This document shows, piece after piece, positions 56,401 through 62,495 of a stretch of 64,000 nucleotides of DNA; the first letter of the stretch is position 1, and each line of letters starts with the position of its first letter. The notes below the pieces were generated by a model that saw only the letters and a program-made list of their open reading frames with translations, was not told where the DNA came from and ran no database searches. The position numbers and the translations under genes were made by a program. The stretch is from Prorocentrum cordatum (lineage: Eukaryota; Sar; Dinophyceae; Prorocentrales; Prorocentraceae): assembly GCA_963575745.1 (NCBI GenBank), contig CAUYUJ010015949.1:716010-780009 (forward strand), in the 5' to 3' direction.

Positions 56401-59400
56401 GACAACAACATAAACATCTCGAATGTTTAGAAGAAGAAACAAACCACATAAACATAAGCTGTTGCTCCGCGCGGATTTCTTGGACCCGCGCCGGACCCCC
56501 CTCGCTGGCGCGCGGAGCGCGCCAGGGGCGGCGCCGCCAGGGGGCCCCAGCGCCGATCTGAGAAATCCGCGCGGACCTCCGAGTCGTCATGTTCATGTCG
56601 TGGTTTGTTTCCCTAGAGAGGAGACCAACCGAGAGAACAGCTCCTCGGAGGTGGACGAGCGGACGGCCTGGGAGCTATACTACCCCCCCTTCGAGGCGGC
56701 CGTCGACGCGGGGGCTTCCGCGGTGATGTGCGCCTACAACAAGGTGAACGGCAGGTACGCCTGCGAGAACAGCCAGCAGCTCCAGGACGTGCTCCGGCGC
56801 CGGATGGGCTTCCAAGGGTCCTCCGGGGGCCCCGAAGCGATGTGGTAACCACACCGCGTGGTGAGTCAGATCGGCGGTTGCTAAAGGTACCCCTAGCTCA
56901 AGGTGCCCCCAGCCTTTCGCTCAGTTTTGGTGCCCCAGGGGCCCTCTGGGCCTCATGAGGGGTGCTCTGGAGGCCGTGGGGGCTTCCTTGGAAGTCCTGG
57001 GGGCATCTTCGGCCAGGCGCACTTCTGGCAACACCAGATCAGAGGGGATCCGAGGTGACTCGAAGAAGAAAGGACTATACACAAAGATATCAATCTTACG
57101 GAGCTCCGCGCGGATGTCTTGGATCGGCGCTGGAGCCCCCTGGCGGCGGGCACGCCGCCCCTGGCGCGCTCCGCGCGCCAGGGAGGGGCGTTCAGCGCAG
57201 ATCCAAGGAATCCGCGCGGACCTCCAAAGGTTTATCTTTACGCAGTTGTTTCTTCCTCGTGACCGCGCGGTTTGAAGACTCAGGCCGTTCCCCGAGGACG
57301 TCTCGGGCGATTTGGACCTCAAGGGATTCCAAACAGCGCGGTGACGGACCGTGCTGTCAGGCCCCAGGGTATCCCGAGGTCACCGCACGGTCTGTCACCG
57401 CACTGCTTTGGATCCCCAAAGGTTCGTGCAGTCGGACTGGTGGGCCACGCAGAGTCTGAGCATCAAGGAGGGTCTGGACCAGGAGATGCCCGGCGAGGGG
57501 ACTCACGTGTATTTCGACGATCTCGACGGCATCTCGCGGAAGAGCCCAGCCGCGGTCGACGCCGCCGTGGCGAGGATCTTGGCGGTGATCTACCGGATGC
57601 GCCTGGGGGAGACTCGAAGAAGGGACAACGCCATACACATAAATGTTCGAGGGTCCGCGCGGATTTCTTGGATCTGCGATGGACCTCCCTCCCTTGGAAG
57701 AAGAGACAACGCCATAAGCATAAACTTCTGGCGCTCCGCGCGGGTTTCTTGGATCCGCACTGGGCCCCCCCAGCGGCGCCTCCGGCGCCGACCCTGGCGC
57801 GCTCCGCGCGCTACGGAGGGGGGTCCAGCGCAGATCTACGAAACCCGCACAGAGCGCCACAAGTTTATGCTTGTGGCGTTTCTCTTCTTCTATGCCTGGC
57901 GCGCGAAGTTCCTGGCGCGCGGAGCGCGCCAGGCACGGCGCCAGAGGCGCCACCAGGAGGCGCACCGCAAATCCAAGAAATGCGCGCGGACCGTCGAAAG
58001 TTTCTGTTCATGACGTTTTTCCTTCCTCTAGAGACCAACGAGTGCACCCCTCCCCACTGCATGGAGGCGATGATGCGGAACGTCACGAGCGCCAGTCACT
58101 CCGAGCTCGCGGCAAGGGTGGCCACGGAGTCGATCGTCATGCTAAGAAACGAGGACTCGAGGAAGAAAAAATCGCATAAACCAGGATCCACGAAAGCGAA
58201 GCGTACGGTCAGAACTCATAGCACGGACGCACGGATGTCCTCAGGGTGCGCCCCTGCGTCCTCGCGGCTCTCGTTTGCCAACTTCGGCGCCCAAGGCTTT
58301 TGCGACCTTACCACAAGTCTTTCCTACTCGGGGGTGGACAGAACCCCCAACAATGACACGTCGATTAGCGAATTGTCCGTTCTCGGTTTTCGAGAGGGCG
58401 CCGTGGCCGTTATCTTCCAGGCTTGCGCCCGCCAGGTTTGGGCCTCAGGTCGTTTTCACTACACCACGTTTTGCTAAAGGGGGGTCCGTCCACCCCCGAA
58501 CTACACAGATCTCTCGGCTGTGGTTACACTCCCCGCGCCTCCCTCGCGGCTCTGCCGCGCGCGCGCGCCGCCTGTCTGCAGCCGTTTTTGGGGTGTCGAG
58601 CGAGGGACCGCTTGTCTCCCGCCCGCCCCACACCCCTTTGTGTTGGCTTTTGCTGCTGCCTGGGCCTCCCAGCTGCGGCCGGAGCAGCTGGTCACCACCC
58701 ACCAAACCACCCCAACCCAACCCGAAGGCTCAGATTTACCCTCGATTTCCAGTGGGGGGGGTCGGGAAACATTAGAAAACACATGTGGAACCCTTACCCC
58801 CCCAACCCGAAATTCGGGTCTTCGGGTTGGGTTGGGGTGGTCTGGTAGGTAGTCAGATGGGGTCGGAGGATAGCGCCGCGCCGCCGACGCATCGGCGATG
58901 CGGCTCGCTGCGGAGCCCGAGTTTCTCCACGCCGGCGTCGCCGACGCACCGCCGACGTCGGCGATGCATCGTCGATGCGGCGCGATCCTCCGACCCCATC
59001 TTCTCGGACCCCTATCGGGGAGGCCTCTAATGAAAAAGAGGAGGACGGGGTGCAGGAGCTAACGCAAACTTTCGGAGGCCCACACGGATGTGTTGGCTCT
59101 GCGTTTGGCCTTCTTAGCGGCGCTTGAGGCGCCGCCCTTGCCACGCTCTGGGCGCGAGGGAGAGGGGCCCGCGCGGACCTCCGAAAGTTTGTGTTTCTGC
59201 GGTGCGTTGCTCATCGAAGGACGCCGCCCTCCCGCTGAAGCCGAGGGACCAGGGCGGCCCAGGGTCCATCCTGGTGGTGGGCGAACGGGCGTTGCGTAAT
59301 GTGATGGGCCTGTTTTCCACCACCACCACCACAAGTTGAAGGGGGGGGAAGGAGGAGAGGAGGAGGAGGAGGACGGAGGAGGAGGAGGAGGTGGTGGAGG

Positions 59401-60930
59401 AGGAGGGGGAGGAGAAGTAGGACCCTCTCCCCCTCCTAATGGGGGGGAGACAATAACATGGGGGGCTAAGGATGAAATGTGCACCCATCATGTACCTTCG
59501 GGGCCCTGAAAGGGGCCCCCTGGGCACGAAGAGTGCGCGCTCCCTCGCCCCCCCCAAGTCTCGGCCACCCGCTCTGGGCCGGATTTTTGGACACGCGGGC
59601 GTGGTTTCGTCTCTCCTCCTCCCTCGTCTTTCCCGCATTGCTTCCTTCTTCGTCGCCCCCTTCCCCCTTCCCTCCTGGACAGTTCTTGCATGGTGGAGAG
59701 ACCCCTTCACATCAGATGAGCGACGCAAAGAGAAAATGGGGTCGTCTGCCATCAGCGCGTAAGCTGCCCGCGTGAGGTCGCCCGTAAGCGCTCTCGTCTC
59801 CGATGCAGCGTGCCGCGCCGCCTGCCCCCGCAAGCCGCCGCGTAAGTTCGCCGTGCCATCTCGCGTGAGGCCCGTTTCTGATCGTCGCTCAGTTGGGAAG
59901 TTGGCAATTGTACAGTCGGGGCCCTGAAGAAGGAACCCTTTTGGTTGGAGAGGGGCTCCGCGTTCATTGGGTGTTTCACAGCTTGCCTCAGGTTGTCCTT
60001 ATGTTTTCGATAGGAAATCGGAGTTCAACTTATGGACAAAAGGGGCCTCGTTCCTTATTTAGGGTTCCTTAGGTCAACGCCCCGACTGTACCATCCCGAG
60101 CCGAACCTCGTCGTCTTTCCTGTCCCTCTGTGCAGAGCAAGAGAAGACGTGTCTTCGCCTCCCCGCTGATCGCCCTGTGGGCGACAAAAACACATCCGTA
60201 CCCGTGGCCTCGCAGGCAGGATCCTTGTGCCGCGACCCCGCAGCTGCGGTGCGTTCCTTTTCTTGTCCGCGGATGCCCCGCGCGGAGCGCCTACGTCCGA
60301 TCGCGCGCCCGGGGGAGCGCGCCCCGGAGCTCAGACCGCGAGAACGCAGATGCGGTACGGAGACGGTCGCAACCCATGCCCCTCCGACCTTTGGAAGTGC
60401 CAGGGCGTCGGGGCCGCTCGCGAGCCGGGCAGGGAGCGCCTCCGCAGGAGAGCGCTTTCGTGTAACCCTCTGGGCCATAGCGCGCGTTACGCCCCCTCCC
60501 CCTCCCCCCTCCCCTCCCCACCCCCCCGTGACGTAACGCCCCCCTCCCCCGTGCGTCCCCAGCGCCGCCGCAGCGTGCGTCCCCGGCACCACAGTCTGGG
60601 GGGGAGGGGACGCTACGTGATGCCCCCTTCCGCCCCCCCCCCCCCCATGACGCCCGTCAGGGCCGCGAAAACATCACCTGCTCGCGGCGGCGCCCACGAG
60701 GGGAGCGGCGCAGGGGGGGAGAGCGGCGCGAGGGAGCGAGGGAGGAGCGGCGCGGGGGGTGGGAGCGGCGCGCCCCAGGTGACGCGTCCGTGGCCCGGCC
60801 GTTCGACTCCGAGGCCGCCGCCCAGGGGGAGGACGCTTGGGCGGTCGGGGACTACTACTCGGGCGGGGGCAGCGGGCATGTGGTGGCGCGCCGCTTCGTG
60901 AGCCCGCTGGACGGGATTCGGAGCGCGGAG
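41592..60930 (+). CDS. Glycoside hydrolase family 3 protein (beta-glucosidase-like), split gene, 3' end outside window
   Basis: GH3 enzymes remove terminal beta-linked glucose or xylose by a retaining mechanism. Here a probable signal-peptide exon and ten exons, all on the + strand, carry GH3 landmarks in the standard order. These are [74 protein letters not shown] (nucleophile Asp), GLDQEMPG, a short LPLKP linker, ILVVG and [12 protein letters not shown] opening the second domain. Nine junctions can be placed so the frame is kept: donors are GA (5), GC (2) and GT (2), acceptors all AG. Non-GT donors are known for dinoflagellate introns. Exons total about 420 codons without the leader; the end of the second domain must lie beyond 61 kb or outside the window. 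Secretion or a vacuolar location is inferred from the leader. I see no in-frame stop or broken motif in the exons. Confidence 0.85.
42440..42728. repeat. ~75-bp satellite (locus 2)
   Basis: Four diverged units with GCGAACCCTGCCGCT, TGGAGCTCCCCA and GGCCACG.AACGTGTGAGGG, the same satellite as at 10.19-10.57 kb. Confidence 0.75.
44313..44478. mobile_element. Dispersed element M5, copy 2
   Basis: Ends GGGGTGGACAGACC and GGTTTGTCCACC. The interior matches the 16-186 copy very closely (GGCCGTTTTCGGTTCGCGAG). Confidence 0.8.
44792..44995. mobile_element. I1 element, copy e
   Basis: Complete copy in GH3 intron 1: AAGTGACATAAGCATAAAAA, then CCGCGCGGATTTCCCAGATC. The centre CCTGGCGCGCGGAGCGCGCC is itself palindromic. 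The right arm is GATCCAAGAAGTCCGCGCGG. Its right end runs into TTTCCCTATG, a possible acceptor-like context without an exon. Confidence 0.8.
45180..45470. repeat. GGA-rich array
   Basis: GAGGAGGAGG with GGTGGAGGTGG interruptions; all long frames are repeat translations. Confidence 0.9.
45554..45619 (+). CDS. GH3 exon 2
   Basis: Twenty-two codons encode [20 protein letters not shown] followed by MK, the helix before the first barrel strand in GH3 proteins. The acceptor GGCGAG^GAG and donor AAG^GTCGGG fit. The donor is GT and the phase is 0. The upstream boundary is less sure because GCGAGGAG could be cut at either AG. Confidence 0.7.
45640..45795. repeat. GGA-rich array in GH3 intron 2
   Basis: Nearly pure GAGGAG with two AAGGCGGAGGAGGAAGGTGG interruptions, which look like a duplicated pair. 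Confidence 0.9.
46668..46794. mobile_element. Dispersed element M2, copy 2
   Basis: Ends GGGGTCGGAGGACAGCGCCG and GGCGCGATCCTCCGACCCC. The right edge meets the TA of element M6 with only a few bases between, so one may have inserted beside the other. Confidence 0.75.
46795..46974. mobile_element. TA-flanked CAGTC element M6, copy 2
   Basis: Left TA-CAGTGGGGGCGGTGAA, right GCCCCGACTG-CA, 180 bp, in GH3 intron 2. The interior matches the 37.87- and 59.91-kb copies (AAACCTTTTTCGTTTGGGAG). Confidence 0.8.
47092..47223 (+). CDS. GH3 exon 3
   Basis: Forty-four codons encode [20 protein letters not shown], then [20 protein letters not shown] and LKMQ. The GNTPA..LGIPSL block is the first strand and substrate-pocket region of the GH3 barrel. 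The acceptor is CGGGCAG^GCC. The donor is placed at CAG^GACTGG (GA type), which joins to exon 4 as MQ-DGGAGF and matches the family's MQDGPQGF-like turn. Confidence 0.85.
47262..47385. mobile_element. Dispersed element M7, truncated copy 3
   Basis: Starts GGAGGGGAAAAAACATACAG only 30 bases into GH3 intron 3 and carries AGGAAAATATGGGAAGTGAG. The right end is missing; a separate right-end fragment lies at 48.35-48.40 kb (TGTGCATTTATTCGTGTGTC). Confidence 0.7.
48130..48300. repeat. ~60-bp tandem repeat, three units
   Basis: Units carry TTCACCTCCACGTCAACGAT and GTTAT.TGGCGTA..GACTGGAGTGGATTG, spaced about 62 and 58 bases. They read open in one frame but resemble no protein. Confidence 0.75.
48520..48692. 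mobile_element. Dispersed element M5, copy 3
   Basis: Left GGAGGTTGATAGACCCCC, right GGAGGTTTTTCCACCGCCG. The interior matches the other three copies (TTGGCCGTTTTCGGTTCGCG). Confidence 0.75.
49055..49186 (+). CDS. GH3 exon 4
   Basis: Forty-four codons: [20 protein letters not shown], then [20 protein letters not shown] and [19 protein letters not shown] corresponds to the conserved barrel strand that positions the substrate pocket. The acceptor is TTCCGAG^GAT and the donor GGGGAG^GACC (GA type). The last eight bases across the donor, GGGGAGGA, are repeated exactly across the acceptor of exon 5. Confidence 0.9.
49461..49628. mobile_element. Dispersed element M4, copy 1
   Basis: Left GTCGGGCATGTCCCCCTACA, right CCCCCTGTAGG...CGCCCGACCTAA. 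The interior is AT-richer (TTTTTTCACTATTATGTAGC). It defines the family also seen at 51.68, 54.00, 54.32 and 54.46 kb. Confidence 0.75.
49813..50155. mobile_element. Dispersed element M8, copy 3, interrupted
   Basis: The M8 sequence starts GGAGCGAAAGAAGGACGTAC, is broken at 49838, and resumes at 50020 with TACACGTACACGAATCCACG. It ends near GGGCGCGTACGTCCTTTGTG. The break holds the element described next. Confidence 0.75.
49840..50019. mobile_element. TA-flanked element nested in M8
   Basis: A 180-bp unit with left end CTCCAGATTTCGT and right end ACGAAATCTGGAG, flanked on both sides by TA (49838-49839 and 50020-50021). Subterminal GGGAGGGGGGTCTC and GAGACCCCCTCCC extend the inverted repeat. 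Removing it with one TA restores M8. Confidence 0.85.
50948..51128. repeat. CTC / CTCC pyrimidine array
   Basis: CTCCTCCTC grades into CTCCCTCC just before GH3 exon 5. It could serve as an extended polypyrimidine tract for the exon 5 acceptor. Confidence 0.9.
51156..51274 (+). CDS. GH3 exon 5
   Basis: 119 bases encode [20 protein letters not shown], then [19 protein letters not shown] and the first two bases of an Arg codon. KGANGMLGP and [15 protein letters not shown] are hallmark GH3 motifs lining the active site. The acceptor is GGGGAG^GAG and the donor GCGAG^GCCG (GC type). AGGC is shared with the exon 6 acceptor. Confidence 0.92.
51293..51503. mobile_element. I1 element, copy f, 18 bases inside GH3 intron 5
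   Basis: GGAGAGGAGGAACAACAATC, then ATGAGCATAAACTGTTGGCG opens the copy. The arms are GCGCGGAGTTCTTGGATCCG and its complement. The centre is GGCGGCGCCTCCGGCGCCGC and the right end GCTTGTTTCTTCTTCT. Its closeness to the donor fits an intron founded by this element and later enlarged. Confidence 0.85.
51675..52673. mobile_element. Composite element M4, ~1.0 kb, copy 2
   Basis: The left end GTTAGGGTGAAGTCGGGC and right end GGCATGCCCGACCTAAC are inverted. Between them lie arrays of ATCGATCTCACT (51.83-52.20 kb) and GGGACACCAC (51.99-52.40 kb). GCCACCGCCGGACGGACGG and CTAGCAACGGCG(G) follow twice, then the segment shared with 16.46-16.70 kb. No ORF is recognised. Confidence 0.7.
52690..52915. repeat. 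113-bp hairpin unit, tandemly duplicated
   Basis: Each unit starts AGAGCCCCGAATCATCAGGG (52690 and 52803). It holds TAACTCGGGTCAGGGCTAAC opposed to CCCGAGTTACCCCGGGCCCG, so a long stem can form. The units differ at scattered positions. Confidence 0.85.
53270..53600. repeat. TATG / TGGA / TATATG microsatellites
   Basis: GTAT(GTAT)n, then GGAT repeats, then ATGTAT with TATATG variants. The Tyr/Ile/His and Met/Tyr/Val frames are repeat translations. Confidence 0.9.
53671..53749 (+). CDS. GH3 exon 6
   Basis: 79 bases finish the split Arg codon and encode [20 protein letters not shown] followed by WIFNSQ. The VVKH strand with FN.Q is the GH3 motif that binds the glycone. The acceptor is CCCCCCAG^GCT after a C-rich tract. 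The donor is placed at CAG^GAGACC (GA type). A canonical-looking GTAAGA lies 30 bases further (53780) but would break the frame with exon 7. Confidence 0.88.
53996..54158. mobile_element. Dispersed element M4, copy 3
   Basis: Left GAAGTCAGGCCTGCCCCTCTAC, right CCCCCTGTAGGGGGACATGC then CCGACCTGAG. The AT-rich interior resembles copy 1 (TAGTCAAACAAAGTAGTTTG). Confidence 0.75.
54205..54300. mobile_element. I1 fragment (copy g)
   Basis: GGTCCGCGCGGATCTCGGG, GTCGGCGTTGG, then CTCCCTGGGTCGCGGAGCGCG. It is the left arm and centre only, lying between two M4 copies. Confidence 0.55.
54318..54650. mobile_element. Dispersed element M4, two overlapping copies with an extra right end
   Basis: A left end at 54319 (GGTCGGGCATGTCCCTCTAC) pairs with a right end near 54455. 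Another left end at 54462 (AGTCGGGCCTGTCCCTCTGC) pairs with a right end at about 54621. A second right end, GGACATGCCCGACCTAA, follows at once. This looks like insertion of copies into each other's ends. Confidence 0.65.
55195..55370. mobile_element. Dispersed element M7, copy 4, after an I1 fragment
   Basis: CTCCGCGCGGACCTCCGAGA (I1 right arm, about 55.17 kb) leads into GGAGGGAGAAAAAACACACA. GGGAAAATATGGGAAGAGGG and TTTGTGTGTATTTATCTGTG complete the M7 copy. Confidence 0.75.
55385..55522. repeat. Single relative of the 295-bp array unit
   Basis: GGCATCGCTCGGACGTGTG and GGGCGTCCGAGCGATGGC are the same inverted pair as in each unit at 38.8-41.0 kb, with GGACATCCTGGAGCATC inside. It is a lone copy, so the palindromic part can exist outside the array. 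Confidence 0.7.
55721..55936. mobile_element. Long-TIR element with GCAATACA cluster
   Basis: A perfect 24-bp inverted repeat (55731-55754 and 55903-55926; starts AAGGGGGTGGTGCAATAG) extends outward through GTCCAGC to at least 34 bp with two mismatches. The interior carries five exact GCAATACA motifs, several variants and one inverted copy. It lies in GH3 intron 6, with no second copy seen here. Confidence 0.85.
56000..56280. repeat. GGA-rich purine array
   Basis: GAGGAGGAGG with GGGGGAGGAGG breaks, about 280 bases inside GH3 intron 6. Confidence 0.9.
56400..56616. mobile_element. I1 element, copy i, forming the end of GH3 intron 6
   Basis: TAGAAGAAGAAACAAACCAC and ATAAACATAAGCTGTTG open the copy. 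GGCGCGCGGAGCGCGCCAGG is the centre. The right arm GAAATCCGCGCGGACCTCCG then runs through TGGTTTGTTTCCCTAG directly to the exon. The element therefore supplies the pyrimidine tract and acceptor of exon 7. Confidence 0.88.
56621..56817 (+). CDS. GH3 exon 7
   Basis: 197 bases, the longest exon: [20 protein letters not shown], then [40 protein letters not shown] and RMGFQ plus two bases of Gly. SEVDERT..E.Y..PFEAAV and [10 protein letters not shown] are standard GH3 barrel segments. The acceptor is AGAGAG^GAG and the donor CAAGG^GTCC (GT). The first bases, AGGAGACC across the acceptor, repeat those across the exon 6 donor; 13 of 14 bases match. Confidence 0.93.
56877..57042. mobile_element. Dispersed element M9, copy 2 (reverse orientation)
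   Basis: Left GGTTGCTAAAGGTACCCC, right GGCGCACTTCTGGCAACACC, with the G-rich centre seen at 7.14 kb in the opposite sense. It lies in GH3 intron 7. Confidence 0.6.
57055..57264. mobile_element. I1 element, copy j, inside GH3 intron 7
   Basis: The left terminus GACTCGAAGAAGAAAGGAC is identical in form to the starts of introns 8 and 9. The right end is GCAGTTGTTTCTTCCTCGTG. Here it sits mid-intron, so it inserted into an existing intron. Confidence 0.85.
57422..57608 (+). CDS. GH3 exon 8 (catalytic nucleophile)
   Basis: 187 bases complete the Gly codon and encode [20 protein letters not shown], then [20 protein letters not shown] and a helix ending VIYRMRLG. The Asp of SDWW is the position of the GH3 nucleophile, and GLDQEMPG follows at the usual distance. 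The acceptor is CCCAAAG^GTTC. The donor is placed at GGG^GAGACT (GA type). Confidence 0.93.
57609..58033 (+). mobile_element. GH3 intron 8, made of two nested I1 elements
   Basis: The intron begins GAGACTCGAAGAAGGGACAA, the I1 left terminus, and ends TTTTTCCTTCCTCTAGAG, the I1 right terminus. In its middle a second complete I1 copy (about 57697-57895; AAGAAGAGACAACGCCATAA ... GTTTCTCTTCTTCT) splits the first. GAGAC flanks the outer element on both sides (57609-57613 and 58031-58035). Confidence 0.85.
58034..58153 (+). CDS. GH3 exon 9
   Basis: Forty codons: [20 protein letters not shown], then [34 protein letters not shown] is the GH3 helix plus the LLKN-like strand leading into the interdomain linker. 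The acceptor is CTAGAG^ACC; AG two bases earlier would break the frame. The donor is GAG^GACTCG (GA type), where an I1-type left terminus starts at once. Confidence 0.9.
58329..58498. mobile_element. Dispersed element M5, copy 4
   Basis: Left GGGGGTGGACAGAACCCCC, right GGGGGGTCCGTCCACCCCCG. The interior (GATTAGCGAATTGTCCGTTC) is more diverged than in copies 1-3. Confidence 0.75.
58856..59005. mobile_element. Dispersed element M2, copy 3
   Basis: Ends GATGGGGTCGGAGGATAGCG and GCGATCCTCCGACCCCATC, a near-perfect inverted repeat. The interior alternates GCATCGGCGATGC and its complements. Confidence 0.8.
59220..59280 (+). CDS. GH3 exon 10
   Basis: 61 bases, the shortest: [20 protein letters not shown] plus the first base of Gly. 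LPLKP is the usual linker after the catalytic barrel, and ILVVG starts the first strand of the second (alpha/beta sandwich) domain. The acceptor is ATCGAAG^GAC and the donor GTGGTGG^GCGA (GC type). Confidence 0.85.
59340..59425. repeat. GGA-rich tract
   Basis: GGAGGAGGAGG with one GGTGGTGG break, in GH3 intron 10. Confidence 0.9.
59757..59897. repeat. Dispersed repeat M10, copy 2
   Basis: CCGCGTGAGGTCGCCCGTAA through GTTTCTGATCGTCGCTCAG matches 6.04-6.18 kb. It is followed 14 bases later by M6. Confidence 0.6.
59911..60090. mobile_element. TA-flanked CAGTC element M6, best-preserved copy
   Basis: TA-CAGTCGGGGCCCTGAAGAA at the left, AACGCCCCGACTG-TA at the right, 180 bp. It lies in GH3 intron 10. 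Confidence 0.88.
60091..60778 (+). other. GH3 intron 10, distal part
   Basis: No element is recognised. CCCCTCCCCC and GGGGGAGCGGCGC-type runs dominate. GAGCGGCGCGGGGGG recurs just before the exon 11 acceptor (GCGCCCCAG). Confidence 0.5.
60779..60930 (+). CDS. GH3 exon 11 (start of second domain)
   Basis: GT completes Gly, then [40 protein letters not shown] and [23 protein letters not shown] and SPLDGI are typical of the second GH3 domain, where a loop reaches into the active site. The 3' boundary near 60.93 kb is uncertain; GAG^GAGGAAAATC is a possible GA donor. No later exon is seen in the last 3 kb. Confidence 0.85.
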
Positions 60931-60954
60931 GAGGAAAATCGAGGAGCAAGTGCC

Positions 60955-61445
60955 CGTCCCCCCCTCACTCCCGCCCCCTCCCCCTCCCACTCCTCCTCCC
61001 CCTCCCCCTCCCACTCCCCATCCCACTCCTCCTCCCACTCCTCCTCCCCCTCCCCCTCCCCCTCCTCCCCCCTCCTCCCCCTCCCTCCGACTCCCCCTCC
61101 TCCCACCCCTCCTCCTCCCCCCCCCCCCTCGTCCCCCCCTCCCCCTCGTCCTCCCCCTCCCACTCCCCCTCCCCCCTCCCACCCCTCCTCCTCCCCCTCC
61201 CCCTCCCCCTCCTCTTCCCCCTCCGCCCCCTCCCACCCCTCCTCCTCCTCCTCCTCCTCATCCTCCTCCCCCTCCCACTCCTCCTCCCCCCTCCACCATC
61301 CTCCCCGTCCCCCCCCCTCCCACTCCCCCTCCCCCTCCCCCTCCTCCTCCTCCTCCTCCTCCTCCTCCTCCTCCTCCTCCTCCTCCCCCCTCCTCGTACT
61401 CCTCCTCCTCCTCCTCCTCCCCCCCTCCTCCTCCCCCCTTTCCTT
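60955..61445. repeat. CCCCTCC / CTC pyrimidine array
   Basis: About 490 bases of CCCCCTCCC grading into CTCCTCCTC. Long Pro, Ser, Leu and Arg frames are repeat translations. Confidence 0.9.
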
Positions 61446-61549
61446 TCCCCCGTCCCCCTCCCCTGGCCGGCCAGCCGCGGTCCTGCCACCTCTTCTTGAC
61501 GTGGGCGTTCGGCTCGTCCACAGGCAGCCGCACCGAAGCCAGAAACATC

Positions 61550-61760
61550 AAGAGCGAAATAAAGACGTACACGTACATGAATCCAAGTTGGTTTCGAGAG
61601 CACGCATCGCGCGAACGTTCGTATCACGAGGCTGGTCTCGCGGACCCGGAGGTCCGTGCACCCCTGGCGGCGCCTCCGGCGCCGCCCCTAGCGTGCTCCA
61701 CGCGCCACGGATGGGGTCCAGAACCGATCCAAGAAATCCGCCCGGACATCCAAGAGATGT
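61550..61760. mobile_element. Truncated M8 (copy 4) fused to an I1 remnant
   Basis: AAATAAAGACGTACACGTAC through TCACGAGGCTGGTCTCGCGG is the M8 left part. It then passes into GGCGGCGCCTCCGGCGCCGC and GATCCAAGAAATCCGC from I1. The fusion point is near 61.65 kb. Confidence 0.65.
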
Positions 61761-62495
61761 TAGACATTTCGCGTTACCTCACCAACACATCCAGATACGA
61801 TGGCTAGACGAGTTGCCCTGATCAGCGATGTGGAGGAGCACGCAGTGGAATAAAGGGCTGGGTGAGACGTCATATCCCAAGAAGGGGAGGATGGAGGAAG
61901 AATCAGAGGAAGAGCAGGAGCAGGAGGAGGAGGGGATTTTGGATTGCCTGCTCGTTGAGGCAACTAGCCTGTCGAGTTACGGTGGCGCTGCGGCTAGCGA
62001 TGCAACTGAAATAGTGATATCGCACGGGCACCTAAGGATTGCAGTATACAGCACCAGTACACCAAACCCACCTCTCCTTATTCCTTCCACCCCCACGCAA
62101 AATCCCCCACCCTTCAACTGGGCAACTGGACGGCAAACGCGAAAAGCTGCGACAGTGGCTTGCTGTGCCCGTCCAGGGCATTCGGGCGGAGGGGCGGAGG
62201 GAGGGAGGGGGAAGTAAGTACGTAAAGCGGGAAGGAGGAAGGCTGGGACGCAGACCACATTCCCTACTCGAGGTTGCCGGCGAATGGCAACGACTCAGCT
62301 TGGCATCTATGAGGCATGGCGGTACCGCAGTGGGAACACCATGCGGAAACTCTATGCCGAGACAGGTGGCCGTCAAAGCGGCCGTCGGCCGAGGAGGAAG
62401 ATCCATCGCACGGCACTCGCAGGAGGAATCTTCGCACCTACGCACGGCACTCCCTTCCCGATCCATCCTGAACCCCCACCCTCAACAATACGCAG
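61761..62495. other. Unassigned stretch
   Basis: Complex sequence without recognised exon or element; a GAGGAG tract at about 61.89-61.94 kb. A distal GH3 exon was looked for and not found. Confidence 0.45.

Larger units (their letters stand above)
58154..59219 (+). other. GH3 intron 9 (content)
   Basis: Starts GACTCGAGGAAGAAAAAATC (I1 left terminus) and ends with an I1 right arm (about 59.06-59.21 kb, GCGCGGACCTCCGAAAGTTT). M5 copy 4 and M2 copy 3 lie between. The two I1 halves suggest one founding element opened up by later insertions. Confidence 0.75.

Noticed and set aside
61030-61807. Proline/serine-rich frames resembling extensin-like proteins
   Set aside because: They are translations of the CCCCTCC array and change character exactly at its edges.
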